A DNA stretch of 64,000 nt from RBG-13-68-16 sp041494245 (GTDB lineage Bacteria; Acidobacteriota; Thermoanaerobaculia; Thermoanaerobaculales; Thermoanaerobaculaceae). Positions 46,837-54,004 of this stretch are shown one piece after another; the stretch's first letter is position 1, and each line of letters begins with the position of its first letter. Below the pieces are notes generated by a model. That model ran no database searches, was not told where the DNA came from, and saw only the letters and a list, made by a program, of their open reading frames with translations. The position numbers were made by a program, and so were the translations under genes. The stretch is from assembly GCA_041494245.1 (NCBI GenBank), contig JBGQAK010000019.1, forward strand, positions 7,435 to 71,434, written 5' to 3'.

Positions 46837-47208
46837 CTACCGCTCCTCGTCCTCGCCCTCCTCGTTGGTCCAGTACTTCTCGCCGAGCAGGCGGTTGGCG
46901 ATCTGCTGCGAGCGCGTGGCCGCCGCGACCGCCTCCCCCGACGCCCCGCGCTCGGTGGCGATGCGCTCGTACTCGGCGAGGATCGCCTCGTCCAGGAGCT
47001 TCCTGGTGTCCGTGTTGAGCGGGTGGGCGATGTCGCGGAAGGAGCCGTTGCGCAGGCGGCGCGAGGGCATCGAGACGTACACCGTGCCCTCCTTCCCCTC
47101 CAGCACCCGGATGTCGCCCACCAGGAAGCACCCGTCGAAGATCACCTGGGCGAACGCCTTGACCTTGCCGCCCTTGTTGAGGTTGATCCGGACCTCGCTG
47201 ATTTCCAT
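46837..47208 (-). CDS. spoVG: SpoVG-family RNA/DNA-binding regulator
   Basis: A 123-aa SpoVG protein with ISEVRINL, KAFAQVIFDGCFLVGDIRVLEG and SMPSRRLRNGSFRDIAHPLNTDTR, the conserved core. SpoVG proteins are small nucleic-acid-binding global regulators, despite the sporulation name; no sporulation is implied. The ATG at 47208 follows GAGGGGTGAGAC. It is 3 bp after ispE; ispE-spoVG-prs adjacency is common outside Enterobacteria as well. Confidence 0.96.
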   Translation of the reverse strand: MEISEVRINLNKGGKVKAFAQVIFDGCFLVGDIRVLEGKEGTVYVSMPSRRLRNGSFRDIAHPLNTDTRKLLDEAILAEYERIATERGASGEAVAAATRSQQIANRLLGEKYWTNEEGEDEER

Positions 47209-47211
47209 GTC

Positions 47212-48111
47212 TCACCCCTCTCCAGCCGACGGCCGTAGGAGCGACGCCTCGCGGGTGAGCAACGGGACGACCAGCGGGCCGAGGCCCGCCAACGTGGCGG
47301 CGGCGCTCCTCGCTCCTCCCTCGTCCCCGTAGAGACCGAACACCGTCCCACCGCTTCCCGAGAGCAACGCGAGCATTGGCTGCGTGGCGTGCACACTCAC
47401 CAGGCGCCGTGCGATCTCCGGCCAGAGCCGTGCGACCGTCGGCTGCAGGTCGTTGCGGAAGCCTCCGAGAGGCATCCCACCGCCTGCACTCACCCACTGG
47501 TATATCGCAGAACCCCGGGCGCCGTCCAGAGCGGTGGCATCGAGGGGGGGTGCATCGAGCGCCCGGTAGACCTCGGCGGTGGAGATCGGCTCGGGGCCGG
47601 GGAGCAGCACCAGCCACCAGGAGGGCAGGTCGGGCAGCGGCGTCACCTCCGAGCCGCGCCCCACCCCCCACACCACCCCGCCGACCAGGAAGAAAGGAAC
47701 GTCCGCCCCGAGCGACGCGGCCAGGGGCCCAAGCTTGTGAACTTCTTCACGAGAACCCCAGAGACGCGACAGCCCGGCGAGCGCCGCGGCGGCGTCGGCC
47801 GAGCCGCCCCCCAGGCCGGCGCCCACGGGGATCCGCTTACGCAGCACCATCCGGGCGCCATGGCCCCCACCCAGCCGGGCGTCGAGCGCTCTCGCCGCCC
47901 TCAGCACCAGGTTGTCATCGCCCCCCGCAACGGCGCCCGCGGGCTCCACGGCCAGCTCGAAGGCGCCCTTCGGCGCCGCCTCAAGGATGAGCTCGTCCCA
48001 CGCCCCGACCGCCGCGAACACCGTGCGCAGCTCGTGGTAGCCGTCGGGGCGCCGGCCCAGCACCTCCAGGTGGAGGTTGACCTTGGCGGGGCAGCGCACC
48101 TGGACCCTCAC
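47212..48111 (-). CDS. ispE: 4-diphosphocytidyl-2-C-methyl-D-erythritol kinase
   Basis: A 299-aa GHMP kinase of the MEP pathway that phosphorylates CDP-ME. It has CPAKVNLHLEVLGRRPDGYHELRTVF at the start, the ATP motif PVGAGLGGGSADAAA and the late GHMP segment ALLSGSGGTVFGLY. The GTG at 48111 overlaps the preceding lipoprotein's TGA (GTGA); an upstream extension is a shadow. Together with dxs at 2.4 kb it gives two MEP-pathway genes in the window. Confidence 0.96.
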   Translation of the reverse strand: MRVQVRCPAKVNLHLEVLGRRPDGYHELRTVFAAVGAWDELILEAAPKGAFELAVEPAGAVAGGDDNLVLRAARALDARLGGGHGARMVLRKRIPVGAGLGGGSADAAAALAGLSRLWGSREEVHKLGPLAASLGADVPFFLVGGVVWGVGRGSEVTPLPDLPSWWLVLLPGPEPISTAEVYRALDAPPLDATALDGARGSAIYQWVSAGGGMPLGGFRNDLQPTVARLWPEIARRLVSVHATQPMLALLSGSGGTVFGLYGDEGGARSAAATLAGLGPLVVPLLTREASLLRPSAGEG

Positions 48112-48806
48112 GTCCCGCCCCCGCAGACCGGCGCCGAGAGCCAGGGGGGAGGCACCGGCGGGTCGCCGACCCGCCAGGCCTGGATCACCAGCTCGGCCTC
48201 CTCGGGGCCGGCGGTGATGCGCAGGCCGGCGGGCACGCGCCCGGTGGACTCCCTGATGTCCGCGGTCAGCATCGGGGTCGCCTCGCCGGCCCGCGTGACG
48301 ACCAGCCGCCTGAGGTGCGGCTGCGGGCCCTCGACGCGGGCCTGCCAGCGGAGCCCAGAGGTGGAAGCCTCCACCCATCCGGGCGCCTGCCGAACCTCAC
48401 GGGCGTCGGCGGGGAGAAGGCCGGAGAGCAGCATCGCGGCGAGACGCGTGTCGAGTGGCAGCGAGGACTTGGCGGAGATCGGGAGGACCCCCGCGGGAAG
48501 CGGGTCGCGGCAACCCTCCTTGACCCGGTGCACCCACCCCCCGTCCGGCCCGACCCACGCCGCCACCGCCGCCCCGCCGGGCGGCACCGCGACGGTCAGC
48601 GACAGGCGCTCGCCGTCGGCCCGCACGCCCAGGACGAGGCCGCGGTACCCGCAGCAGGACAGCCGGTAGAGGGCGGAGAAGGGGCGCGGCTCGGCGATCA
48701 GGGACTGCCAGTCGGCAGGGAGCGGTGCAGGTGGTGCCAGGTGGCGGCAGCCGCCGGCCGCCGCCAGGATCAGGAGCAGGAGGGCCGCACTACGGCGCGG
48801 GCGCAC
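48108..48806 (-). CDS. Outer-membrane-type lipoprotein in the LolB position
   Basis: A 232-aa protein with a lipoprotein signal (RPRRSAALLLLILAAAGGC, lipobox AGGC). The mature part is beta-rich with few motifs (FSALYRLSCCGYRGLVLGVRADGERLSLTVAVPPGG). I do not recognise a family from sequence alone. Its gene lies directly before ispE, where proteobacteria carry lolB, and its size and predicted beta sheet fit a LolB/LolA-like half-barrel, so it may be the lipoprotein receptor. The GTG at 48806 overlaps the TPR gene by 17 nt. Confidence 0.65.
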   Translation of the reverse strand: MRPRRSAALLLLILAAAGGCRHLAPPAPLPADWQSLIAEPRPFSALYRLSCCGYRGLVLGVRADGERLSLTVAVPPGGAAVAAWVGPDGGWVHRVKEGCRDPLPAGVLPISAKSSLPLDTRLAAMLLSGLLPADAREVRQAPGWVEASTSGLRWQARVEGPQPHLRRLVVTRAGEATPMLTADIRESTGRVPAGLRITAGPEEAELVIQAWRVGDPPVPPPWLSAPVCGGGT

Positions 48807-50736
48807 CCGTGACCTCGGCCAGCTTCTTCTCGATCCGTTCCTTCTGGCCCTCCTCCTCCGGGTTAAGCGTCAGGGCCTTCCTGTACGCCTCGGCGGCCCT
48901 GGCCTTCTCGCCGCGCGCCCGGAAGAGGTCGCCCACGTGCTCGGTGACGGTCGCGTCGTACGGCTCGAGGCGGAGCCCCTCGGTGAGGTGCTTCTCGGCG
49001 CGGTCAAGCTCACCCAGGCGGAAGTACACCCAGCCCAGCGAGTCCTGAAAGGCACCCGAGGTCGGATCCAAGCCTACGGCCTTGATCAGCATCGTGCGCG
49101 CCTCGTCGAGGTTGGCCCCTTTGTCCGCGAACATGTAGCCGAGGTAGTTGAGCGCCGTCGGGTTGTCGGGCTGCTTGACGAGCAGCTTGCGGAACTGCAC
49201 CACCGCCTCGTCCCACTTCCCCGAGCGCTCCAGCGCCGCGGCATAGGCGAACAGCACCGCCGGAGGATCGCCAAGGCGCGCCGAACCTTTCCCGCCACGC
49301 GTCGCAGCTTCCGCGTAGAGCTTGCGGCGGTCGAGGGCGCCCATGGCCGCGACCACGTCCTCCGCGTCTCCATCGAACAGGCGGTCCAGGATCGGCTTGA
49401 CCGCTCCCTCGTCTCCGGCCGCGATCCCGAACTCCCCGAGCAGCGAGTCGCGCAGGCGCGTCGTCCCCTTCTCGTCCTCGATCTTGGTATCGCGGACGAA
49501 GGCGAAACCCTCGCGGTACGACTCGCGCAACCTGTAGTACTCACCCCAGAGGGCGAGCTGACGGCGGTCGAGCGGCCCGTTGGAGACCCTCCGCAGCCAT
49601 GTCAGAGCCGCCTCGGTCTTGTGGTCCAGAAGCTCGAGGGTGGCGCGCTCCTGGGCGATCTCGGCGGCGGCCTCCTCGCTGGCCAGCTTCTTGTCCTGGA
49701 CCTGCTTCCACAGCCCGTCGAGGAGCGTCCGCGCCTCCGCGAGGCGCCGGCTGTCGATCAGCAGGCGCGCGAGACCCAGCTCCGCGTCCGGGTCGTCGGG
49801 GTTGGCCGCGATCGCGCGCCGGTAGAGCTGCTCGGCCGCATCCACGTGGCCGTTGCTGGACTCCAACATCGCCTTGAGCAGCAGCGCGTCGTGCTGGTTC
49901 GGGTCGCTCGCAAGCACCTGGTCGAGAACCTCCGTGGCCTTGTCGCGGTCACCCGCCCGTGCCAGCAGCGTCGCCCACCGCGTCAGGCCGGTGAGGGTCG
50001 CCCCTTCCTTCTTGAGGAACTCGCTTAGGACGTCTGCCGCCTCCTTGAACTTACGGTCGGCGGCCAGCGTGTCCACCAGCTCGAGGGTGGCCCGCGGCCG
50101 CAGCTCGGGCACCGCCGCGGCGCGCTTGAGGTAGGCCACGGCCTCGTCGTACTTGCCGGTCTGACGGAGCGCCTGGCCAGCCAACACCCACAGCCTCGCG
50201 TCGTTCGGTTGCTGGTCCAGCAAGGCCTGCACCTGCAGCCACGCCTGCGACCCCTTGCCCATGCGCAGGAGCGACTGCGCCAGCACCATCCGGGCCTGGT
50301 CCCCCTGCGGGAAGGCATCCACGCCCCTGGTCAGGTGGGCGACCGCCGCGTCCAGCTCAGCCTGGGACTGAGCCGTCTGCGCAAGCAGAATCCCCAGCGT
50401 GGCCTCACCACCGGGGGTGAGGCGCGGGACCTTCCGCAGCTGCTTGACTGCCTCGTCGCTCATGCCGGCATCCGCCAGCGCGAGGCCGAACTCCTCCGCC
50501 AGCTCGGGGTTGTTTGGGTCGAGCCCGCTTGCACGGCGGAAGAGCTTCAGGCCTTCGGCGATCTCCCCGGAGGCCAGGCGGAGCTGCGCCTCAGCGACCA
50601 GCGCAAGAGCCTCGGCGGCGCTGCCGGACTGCTCCGACGGCGGCCCGCCGGCCAGGCCGAGCGCGGCGCCGGAAAACACCGCCACGGCGACGAGAATCGT
50701 TGCCAGACTTCGCCTCACCCTCACCTCCGGTGTCAT
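48790..50736 (-). CDS. Secreted TPR-repeat protein
   Basis: A 648-aa protein with a signal peptide (RRSLATILVAVAVFSGAALGLA) and at least a dozen TPR units (for example LKLFRRASGLDPNNPELAEEFGLAL, AEQLYRRAIAANPDDPDAELGLARLL, ALNYLGYMFADKGANLDEA). The C-terminal block of TPRs near YMFADKGANLDEARTMLIKAV resembles the tetratricopeptide outer-membrane assembly proteins often placed before lolB/ispE. It is likely a periplasmic or outer-membrane scaffold. The ATG at 50736 follows AAAGGA. Partners are unknown. Confidence 0.85.
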   Translation of the reverse strand: MTPEVRVRRSLATILVAVAVFSGAALGLAGGPPSEQSGSAAEALALVAEAQLRLASGEIAEGLKLFRRASGLDPNNPELAEEFGLALADAGMSDEAVKQLRKVPRLTPGGEATLGILLAQTAQSQAELDAAVAHLTRGVDAFPQGDQARMVLAQSLLRMGKGSQAWLQVQALLDQQPNDARLWVLAGQALRQTGKYDEAVAYLKRAAAVPELRPRATLELVDTLAADRKFKEAADVLSEFLKKEGATLTGLTRWATLLARAGDRDKATEVLDQVLASDPNQHDALLLKAMLESSNGHVDAAEQLYRRAIAANPDDPDAELGLARLLIDSRRLAEARTLLDGLWKQVQDKKLASEEAAAEIAQERATLELLDHKTEAALTWLRRVSNGPLDRRQLALWGEYYRLRESYREGFAFVRDTKIEDEKGTTRLRDSLLGEFGIAAGDEGAVKPILDRLFDGDAEDVVAAMGALDRRKLYAEAATRGGKGSARLGDPPAVLFAYAAALERSGKWDEAVVQFRKLLVKQPDNPTALNYLGYMFADKGANLDEARTMLIKAVGLDPTSGAFQDSLGWVYFRLGELDRAEKHLTEGLRLEPYDATVTEHVGDLFRARGEKARAAEAYRKALTLNPEEEGQKERIEKKLAEVTGAPAP

Positions 50737-50771
50737 TGTAGTCCTTTCATCAGGTCTTCAATCCCGGGGGT

Positions 50772-51704
50772 TCAGGGGTGGTCGCTCCACGTGGGCACCG
50801 TGGTCTTCGCCTCGGAGGGCAGGACCGCGACGTCGCGGGCGCCCGGGACGCTGACCTGCCCGCGCAGGCGCCGCCCCCCTTTCGCGAGGACCATCAGGGC
50901 TTCGCCGCCGACGGCCACCACCTCGTCGCCCGCCGCAGCCAGTGCGGCAACGGGGGCCGGCAGCGGGGTGCGGAAGTGCTCCTTGAGCGGCTGTTTCGCC
51001 GGGGGGTCCACCTTCAGCGCGAGCACCTCGCCCGTCACGCTGGTGCCGAGCCCCACGAGAACGTCCTTGCCATTGGGCGCCAGGCACAGGCAGCGCACCT
51101 CGCCGGAGACTGGGAAGACGCCGCGAACACGCCCCTCACCCAGCACGACCACAGCCGGCGCGGCTCCTCCGGTCGCCGCAACAGCGAAGCCGCCGTCGTT
51201 CGCGACCACGACCTGGCTCGCGTCGCCGGGGAGCGCGACCGCGTGCGGCGTCCCGAACTCCAGGGCCGCGACGAGGATCAGGGCGTGCGCCCCCGCCTCG
51301 GCCGGGATCACGGCGACGACGCGGCCGTCCAGGGACGACGCGGCGCGCCGCGCCCCCGTCACCCCGGGGAGTGGGAAGCGCTGCAGCGGGACCCGCTCAG
51401 GGTACGAGAGGGTTGCGAGAAAGCCGGGCATCACCACGTGCATTCGGTCGTAGTCGGCGAAGAACATCGGGAAGACACGTCCGGGCCACCGTTCGGTCCT
51501 ACCGCTCGCGGCAATGACCGCCGTGGCATCCTCACCCCTCAGAGGGACGACGAGGCGCCCGTCGGGGGCCGCAAACACCGCCAGCCCCTCCGAAGGCAGA
51601 GGCACCTTCTGGATAATGGTCGGGCCCGCGACGTCCACGAACACCACCTCGCGCGGACAGAGGACCGCGGCAACGGTCGCGGCGAGCAGAGCGGCGGCAG
51701 GCAT
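50772..51704 (-). CDS. Secreted beta-rich protein (propeller-like), function unknown
   Basis: A 310-aa protein starting MPAAALLAATVAAVLC, a likely export signal, followed by repeated beta segments of the type VVVANDGGFAVAATGG, LCLAPNGKDVLVGLG and AVAALAAAGDEVVAVGG. These recall blades of a beta-propeller, though no family motif is evident. The ATG at 51704 is chosen over longer frames because a TACACT box ends 6 nt before it and the upstream frame runs antisense to queG. It is divergent from queG and followed by the TPR gene 35 bp downstream. Confidence 0.7.
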   Translation of the reverse strand: MPAAALLAATVAAVLCPREVVFVDVAGPTIIQKVPLPSEGLAVFAAPDGRLVVPLRGEDATAVIAASGRTERWPGRVFPMFFADYDRMHVVMPGFLATLSYPERVPLQRFPLPGVTGARRAASSLDGRVVAVIPAEAGAHALILVAALEFGTPHAVALPGDASQVVVANDGGFAVAATGGAAPAVVVLGEGRVRGVFPVSGEVRCLCLAPNGKDVLVGLGTSVTGEVLALKVDPPAKQPLKEHFRTPLPAPVAALAAAGDEVVAVGGEALMVLAKGGRRLRGQVSVPGARDVAVLPSEAKTTVPTWSDHP

Positions 51705-51710
51705 CCGCCG

Positions 51711-51732
51711 AGTGTACAGCCTTCGGTAGACT
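51711..51732. promoter_or_regulatory. Back-to-back -10 boxes between two divergent leaderless starts
   Basis: Minus-strand TACACT (51716-51711) lies 6 nt before the ATG at 51704. Plus-strand TAGACT (51727-51732) lies 6 nt before the GTG of queG at 51739. Only 34 bp separate the two start codons, so the two promoters must overlap. Confidence 0.6.
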
Positions 51733-51738
51733 TGCCGG

Positions 51739-52707
51739 GTGTCCGGGCAGCTGGCCACCGAGATCAAGGGCTTCGCGAGGGACACCCTGGGCTTCGACCT
51801 CGTGGGCATCACGACCGCCGAACCTCTGGCGGGCGCGGAGCACCTTGCCCGCTGGGTGGCCGAAGGGGCCCACGGCGACATGGGCTACATGGCCGAGACC
51901 GCACACCTGCGTGGGGACCCGGGGAGCATGCTGCCCGGCGCCCGGAGCGTGGTGTGCGTGGCGATGAGCTACCACACCGAGCCGGAGCCGCCGGAGCTGG
52001 TCGCCCGGCGGGGGCGGGTCGTCGTCGCCCGCTACGCGAGGCGTAAGGATTACCACAAGGTCATCAAGGCCCGGCTCGTACGCCTCGGACGCTTCGTTGC
52101 CGAGCGCGCCCACGGGACGCAGTGGCGTGCCGCCTGCGATACCGCCCCGGTTCTGGAGAAGGAACTGGCGCAGCGTGCCGGCCTCGGCTGGATCGGCAAG
52201 AACACCTGCATGATCAACCGGACGCTGGGGAGCGAGCTGCTGCTCGGGGAGCTGCTGACGACGGTGGAGCTGCCCGCCGACACCCCCGAGGAGGACCATT
52301 GCGGGACGTGCACCGCGTGCCTGACCGCCTGTCCGACCCGGGCCCTCCTCGGACCGCAGAGTCTCGATGCCAGGCTCTGCATCTCCTTCCTGACGATCGA
52401 GAACCGGGGTCCGATGCCGTCCGCGCTCCTCCCCGCTCTTGGGGGCCATCTCTTCGGGTGCGACATCTGCCAGGCGGTCTGCCCGTGGAACCTCCATGCG
52501 CCCCCGTCGTGCGCGCGGCCGCTTGCCACCCGGAGACCGCTCGCCGAGCTCTCGTGGGAGGCCGTGGAGAGGCCGGACGAGGCCGCCTGGATGCAGCTCT
52601 CCGCCGGCACGCCCATGCGCCGTCTCGACTTCCCACGCATGCGGCGAAACCTGGCCGCGATCGCCCCGGCGGTGCGCCCGGAAGACCCCGAGGAGGGATC
52701 AAGATGA
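51739..52707 (+). CDS. queG: Epoxyqueuosine reductase
   Basis: A 322-aa cobalamin- and iron-sulfur-dependent enzyme that reduces epoxyqueuosine in tRNA to queuosine, the last step of queuosine synthesis. It has GDMGYMAE, SYHTEPEP, the CDTAPVLEKELAQRAGLGWIGKNT region, and two 4Fe-4S sets CGTCTACLTACPT and GCDICQAVCPWN. The GTG at 51739 is the only start consistent with the -10 box; there is no Shine-Dalgarno sequence. Its TGA overlaps the Rieske gene's ATG. It adds a further B12-dependent function to this window. Confidence 0.96.
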   Translation: MSGQLATEIKGFARDTLGFDLVGITTAEPLAGAEHLARWVAEGAHGDMGYMAETAHLRGDPGSMLPGARSVVCVAMSYHTEPEPPELVARRGRVVVARYARRKDYHKVIKARLVRLGRFVAERAHGTQWRAACDTAPVLEKELAQRAGLGWIGKNTCMINRTLGSELLLGELLTTVELPADTPEEDHCGTCTACLTACPTRALLGPQSLDARLCISFLTIENRGPMPSALLPALGGHLFGCDICQAVCPWNLHAPPSCARPLATRRPLAELSWEAVERPDEAAWMQLSAGTPMRRLDFPRMRRNLAAIAPAVRPEDPEEGSR

Positions 52708-53093
52708 CCGAAGACCCCCGCTGGCGGCCCCTGATTGCGGAGGACGAGATTCCGGAGGGTGGTTTCACCTTCCTGTACCGGGCCGGTCCAACCACCGAGA
52801 CCGGCATCCTCCTCCGCACGACGGTGGGCGTACGCGCCTGGCGAAGCGTCTGCCGGCACTTCTCCGTGCCGCTGGACCACGAGAACCCCGGCCGCTTCCT
52901 CACGGCCGACCGAAGCCTCCTGGTGTGCACCCAGCATGCTGCCCTCTACCGCCCCGAGGACGGCGTGTGCATCGCCGGGCCGTGCCGGGGGGCCAGCCTG
53001 CGGCCGCTCCAGATCGCGGTGAGGCAGGGTTTGGTGTGTCTCGACACCGCGTCGTTTCCGGGTCCCCTGGCCGGTTTTCGGTCGGCTCCTTGA
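52704..53093 (+). CDS. Rieske [2Fe-2S] domain protein
   Basis: A 129-aa protein with the Rieske ligand pairs CRH (residues 50-52) and CTQH (75-78); the 22-residue spacing is a little longer than typical. A small domain like this acts as a ferredoxin-like electron carrier. The C-terminal GPCRGASLRPLQIAVRQGLVCL is the usual closing strand set. The ATG at 52704 overlaps the queG stop (ATGA). Tight coupling to queG raises the idea that it donates electrons to QueG or protects it; this is inference only. Confidence 0.85.
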   Translation: MTEDPRWRPLIAEDEIPEGGFTFLYRAGPTTETGILLRTTVGVRAWRSVCRHFSVPLDHENPGRFLTADRSLLVCTQHAALYRPEDGVCIAGPCRGASLRPLQIAVRQGLVCLDTASFPGPLAGFRSAP

Positions 53094-53118
53094 CATTTTG
53101 CCCCGGTGGGTCTATAAA
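53090..53118 (+). promoter_or_regulatory. Near-consensus sigma-70 promoter
   Basis: TTGACA (53090-53095), 17-nt spacer, TATAAA (53113-53118). It is the closest match to consensus seen in the window. Transcription should begin near 53125, giving a leader of about 200 nt before the lipoprotein ATG. Confidence 0.85.
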
Positions 53119-53124
53119 CCGCGC

Positions 53125-53327
53125 CTCAGAGGGCCTAAATAGGGTTCCTCGCGGAGGTGGTGGCCCGCCGGAATCAAGAAAGAGGAGCGACTAACGCGGG
53201 CTCCCACCGCGCTCGGGCAGCCGGTGATCTCCCGTTTGTGCCAAGTTGCACATCGAACAGCAAGAGAGTAGGATGCGAACCGGCATCGCAAGATGCCAAC
53301 CTCAGGCAGGAGGAAAGGAGAGCTGAG
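53125..53327 (+). promoter_or_regulatory. Long structured 5' leader of the coiled-coil lipoprotein gene
   Basis: About 200 nt of untranslated RNA predicted from the promoter at 53090. It contains a GGCATC-GCAA-GATGCC hairpin with a GNRA tetraloop (53282-53297), several shorter GC hairpins and the final AAGGAG. An open frame crosses it from 53157 but shows no domain features. I do not recognise a known riboswitch. Confidence 0.5.
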
Positions 53328-53948
53328 ATGCGCAAGAGTCACGTTTCCGTTGGTGTGTTGCTGTTGGTTTCGGCCGTCCTGGCCGTCGGCTGCGCGAAGT
53401 CCCCGCAGCAGGAGGTCGATGCTGCAAAGGCCGCGCTGACCGCCGCTGAGCAGGCTGAGGCCCCGAAGTACGCCGCCGAGGCGTGGGACAAGGCCCAGCA
53501 GGGCATGAACGCGGTCAATGCCGAGCTCGAGGCCCAGAACGCCAAGTTCGCCCTGTTCCGCTCGTACACCAAGGCCAAGCAGCTCGTCGCCGACGCCACC
53601 AACGCCGCCAACGCCGCCAAGGACGCCGCCATTGCGGGCAAGGAGAAGGCGAAGAACGAGGCCAAGGCCGCCATCGACGCAGCCAAGGCAGCTCTCGACG
53701 GTGCGAACAAGCTGTTCGCCGACGTCGAGAAGTGCCAGCGCGCGAAGAGGGCGAAGGAAGTGAAGAAGGACCTCGAAACCGTCAAGGGCAACCTCGAGGG
53801 GTACAAGAACCAGGTCGCCGAGCTTGATGGCAAGTTCTCCAAGGAGGACTTCTTCGGCGCCAAGGCGCAGGCCGACACCCTGAAGGGTCAGCTCGAGCCG
53901 GTTGCCAAGGACCTCGAGGGCATCAAGACCAAGTTCAAGTGCAAGTAA
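53328..53948 (+). CDS. Abundant-type coiled-coil lipoprotein
   Basis: A 206-aa lipoprotein: signal KSHVSVGVLLLVSAVLAVGC (lipobox AVGC), then an almost wholly helical mature part rich in Ala, Lys and Glu (for example KDAAIAGKEKAKNEAKAAIDAAKAAL). This resembles Lpp- or DUF4398-like envelope coiled-coil proteins that link or space the outer membrane. Two Cys remain in the mature chain (one in EKCQRAK and one near the C-terminus, KFKCK). The ATG at 53328 follows AAGGAGAGCTGAG. The strong promoter and long leader suggest high expression. It precedes L,D-transpeptidases, which in other bacteria attach such proteins to peptidoglycan. Confidence 0.85.
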   Translation: MRKSHVSVGVLLLVSAVLAVGCAKSPQQEVDAAKAALTAAEQAEAPKYAAEAWDKAQQGMNAVNAELEAQNAKFALFRSYTKAKQLVADATNAANAAKDAAIAGKEKAKNEAKAAIDAAKAALDGANKLFADVEKCQRAKRAKEVKKDLETVKGNLEGYKNQVAELDGKFSKEDFFGAKAQADTLKGQLEPVAKDLEGIKTKFKCK

Positions 53949-53972
53949 GTCTTTTGCGTCTCGATCATGAGC

Positions 53973-54000
53973 GAACGGCGGCGGGAAACCGCCGCCGTTC
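53973..54000 (+). terminator. Perfect 12-bp GAAA-loop hairpin after the lipoprotein gene
   Basis: GAACGGCGGCGG, loop GAAA, CCGCCGCCGTTC. It lies 24 nt after the lipoprotein stop and ends 4 nt before the ATG of the next gene. No U-tract follows, so it may protect the lipoprotein mRNA 3' end, act as an attenuator and mask the next start codon. Confidence 0.7.
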
Positions 54001-54004
54001 TGCT

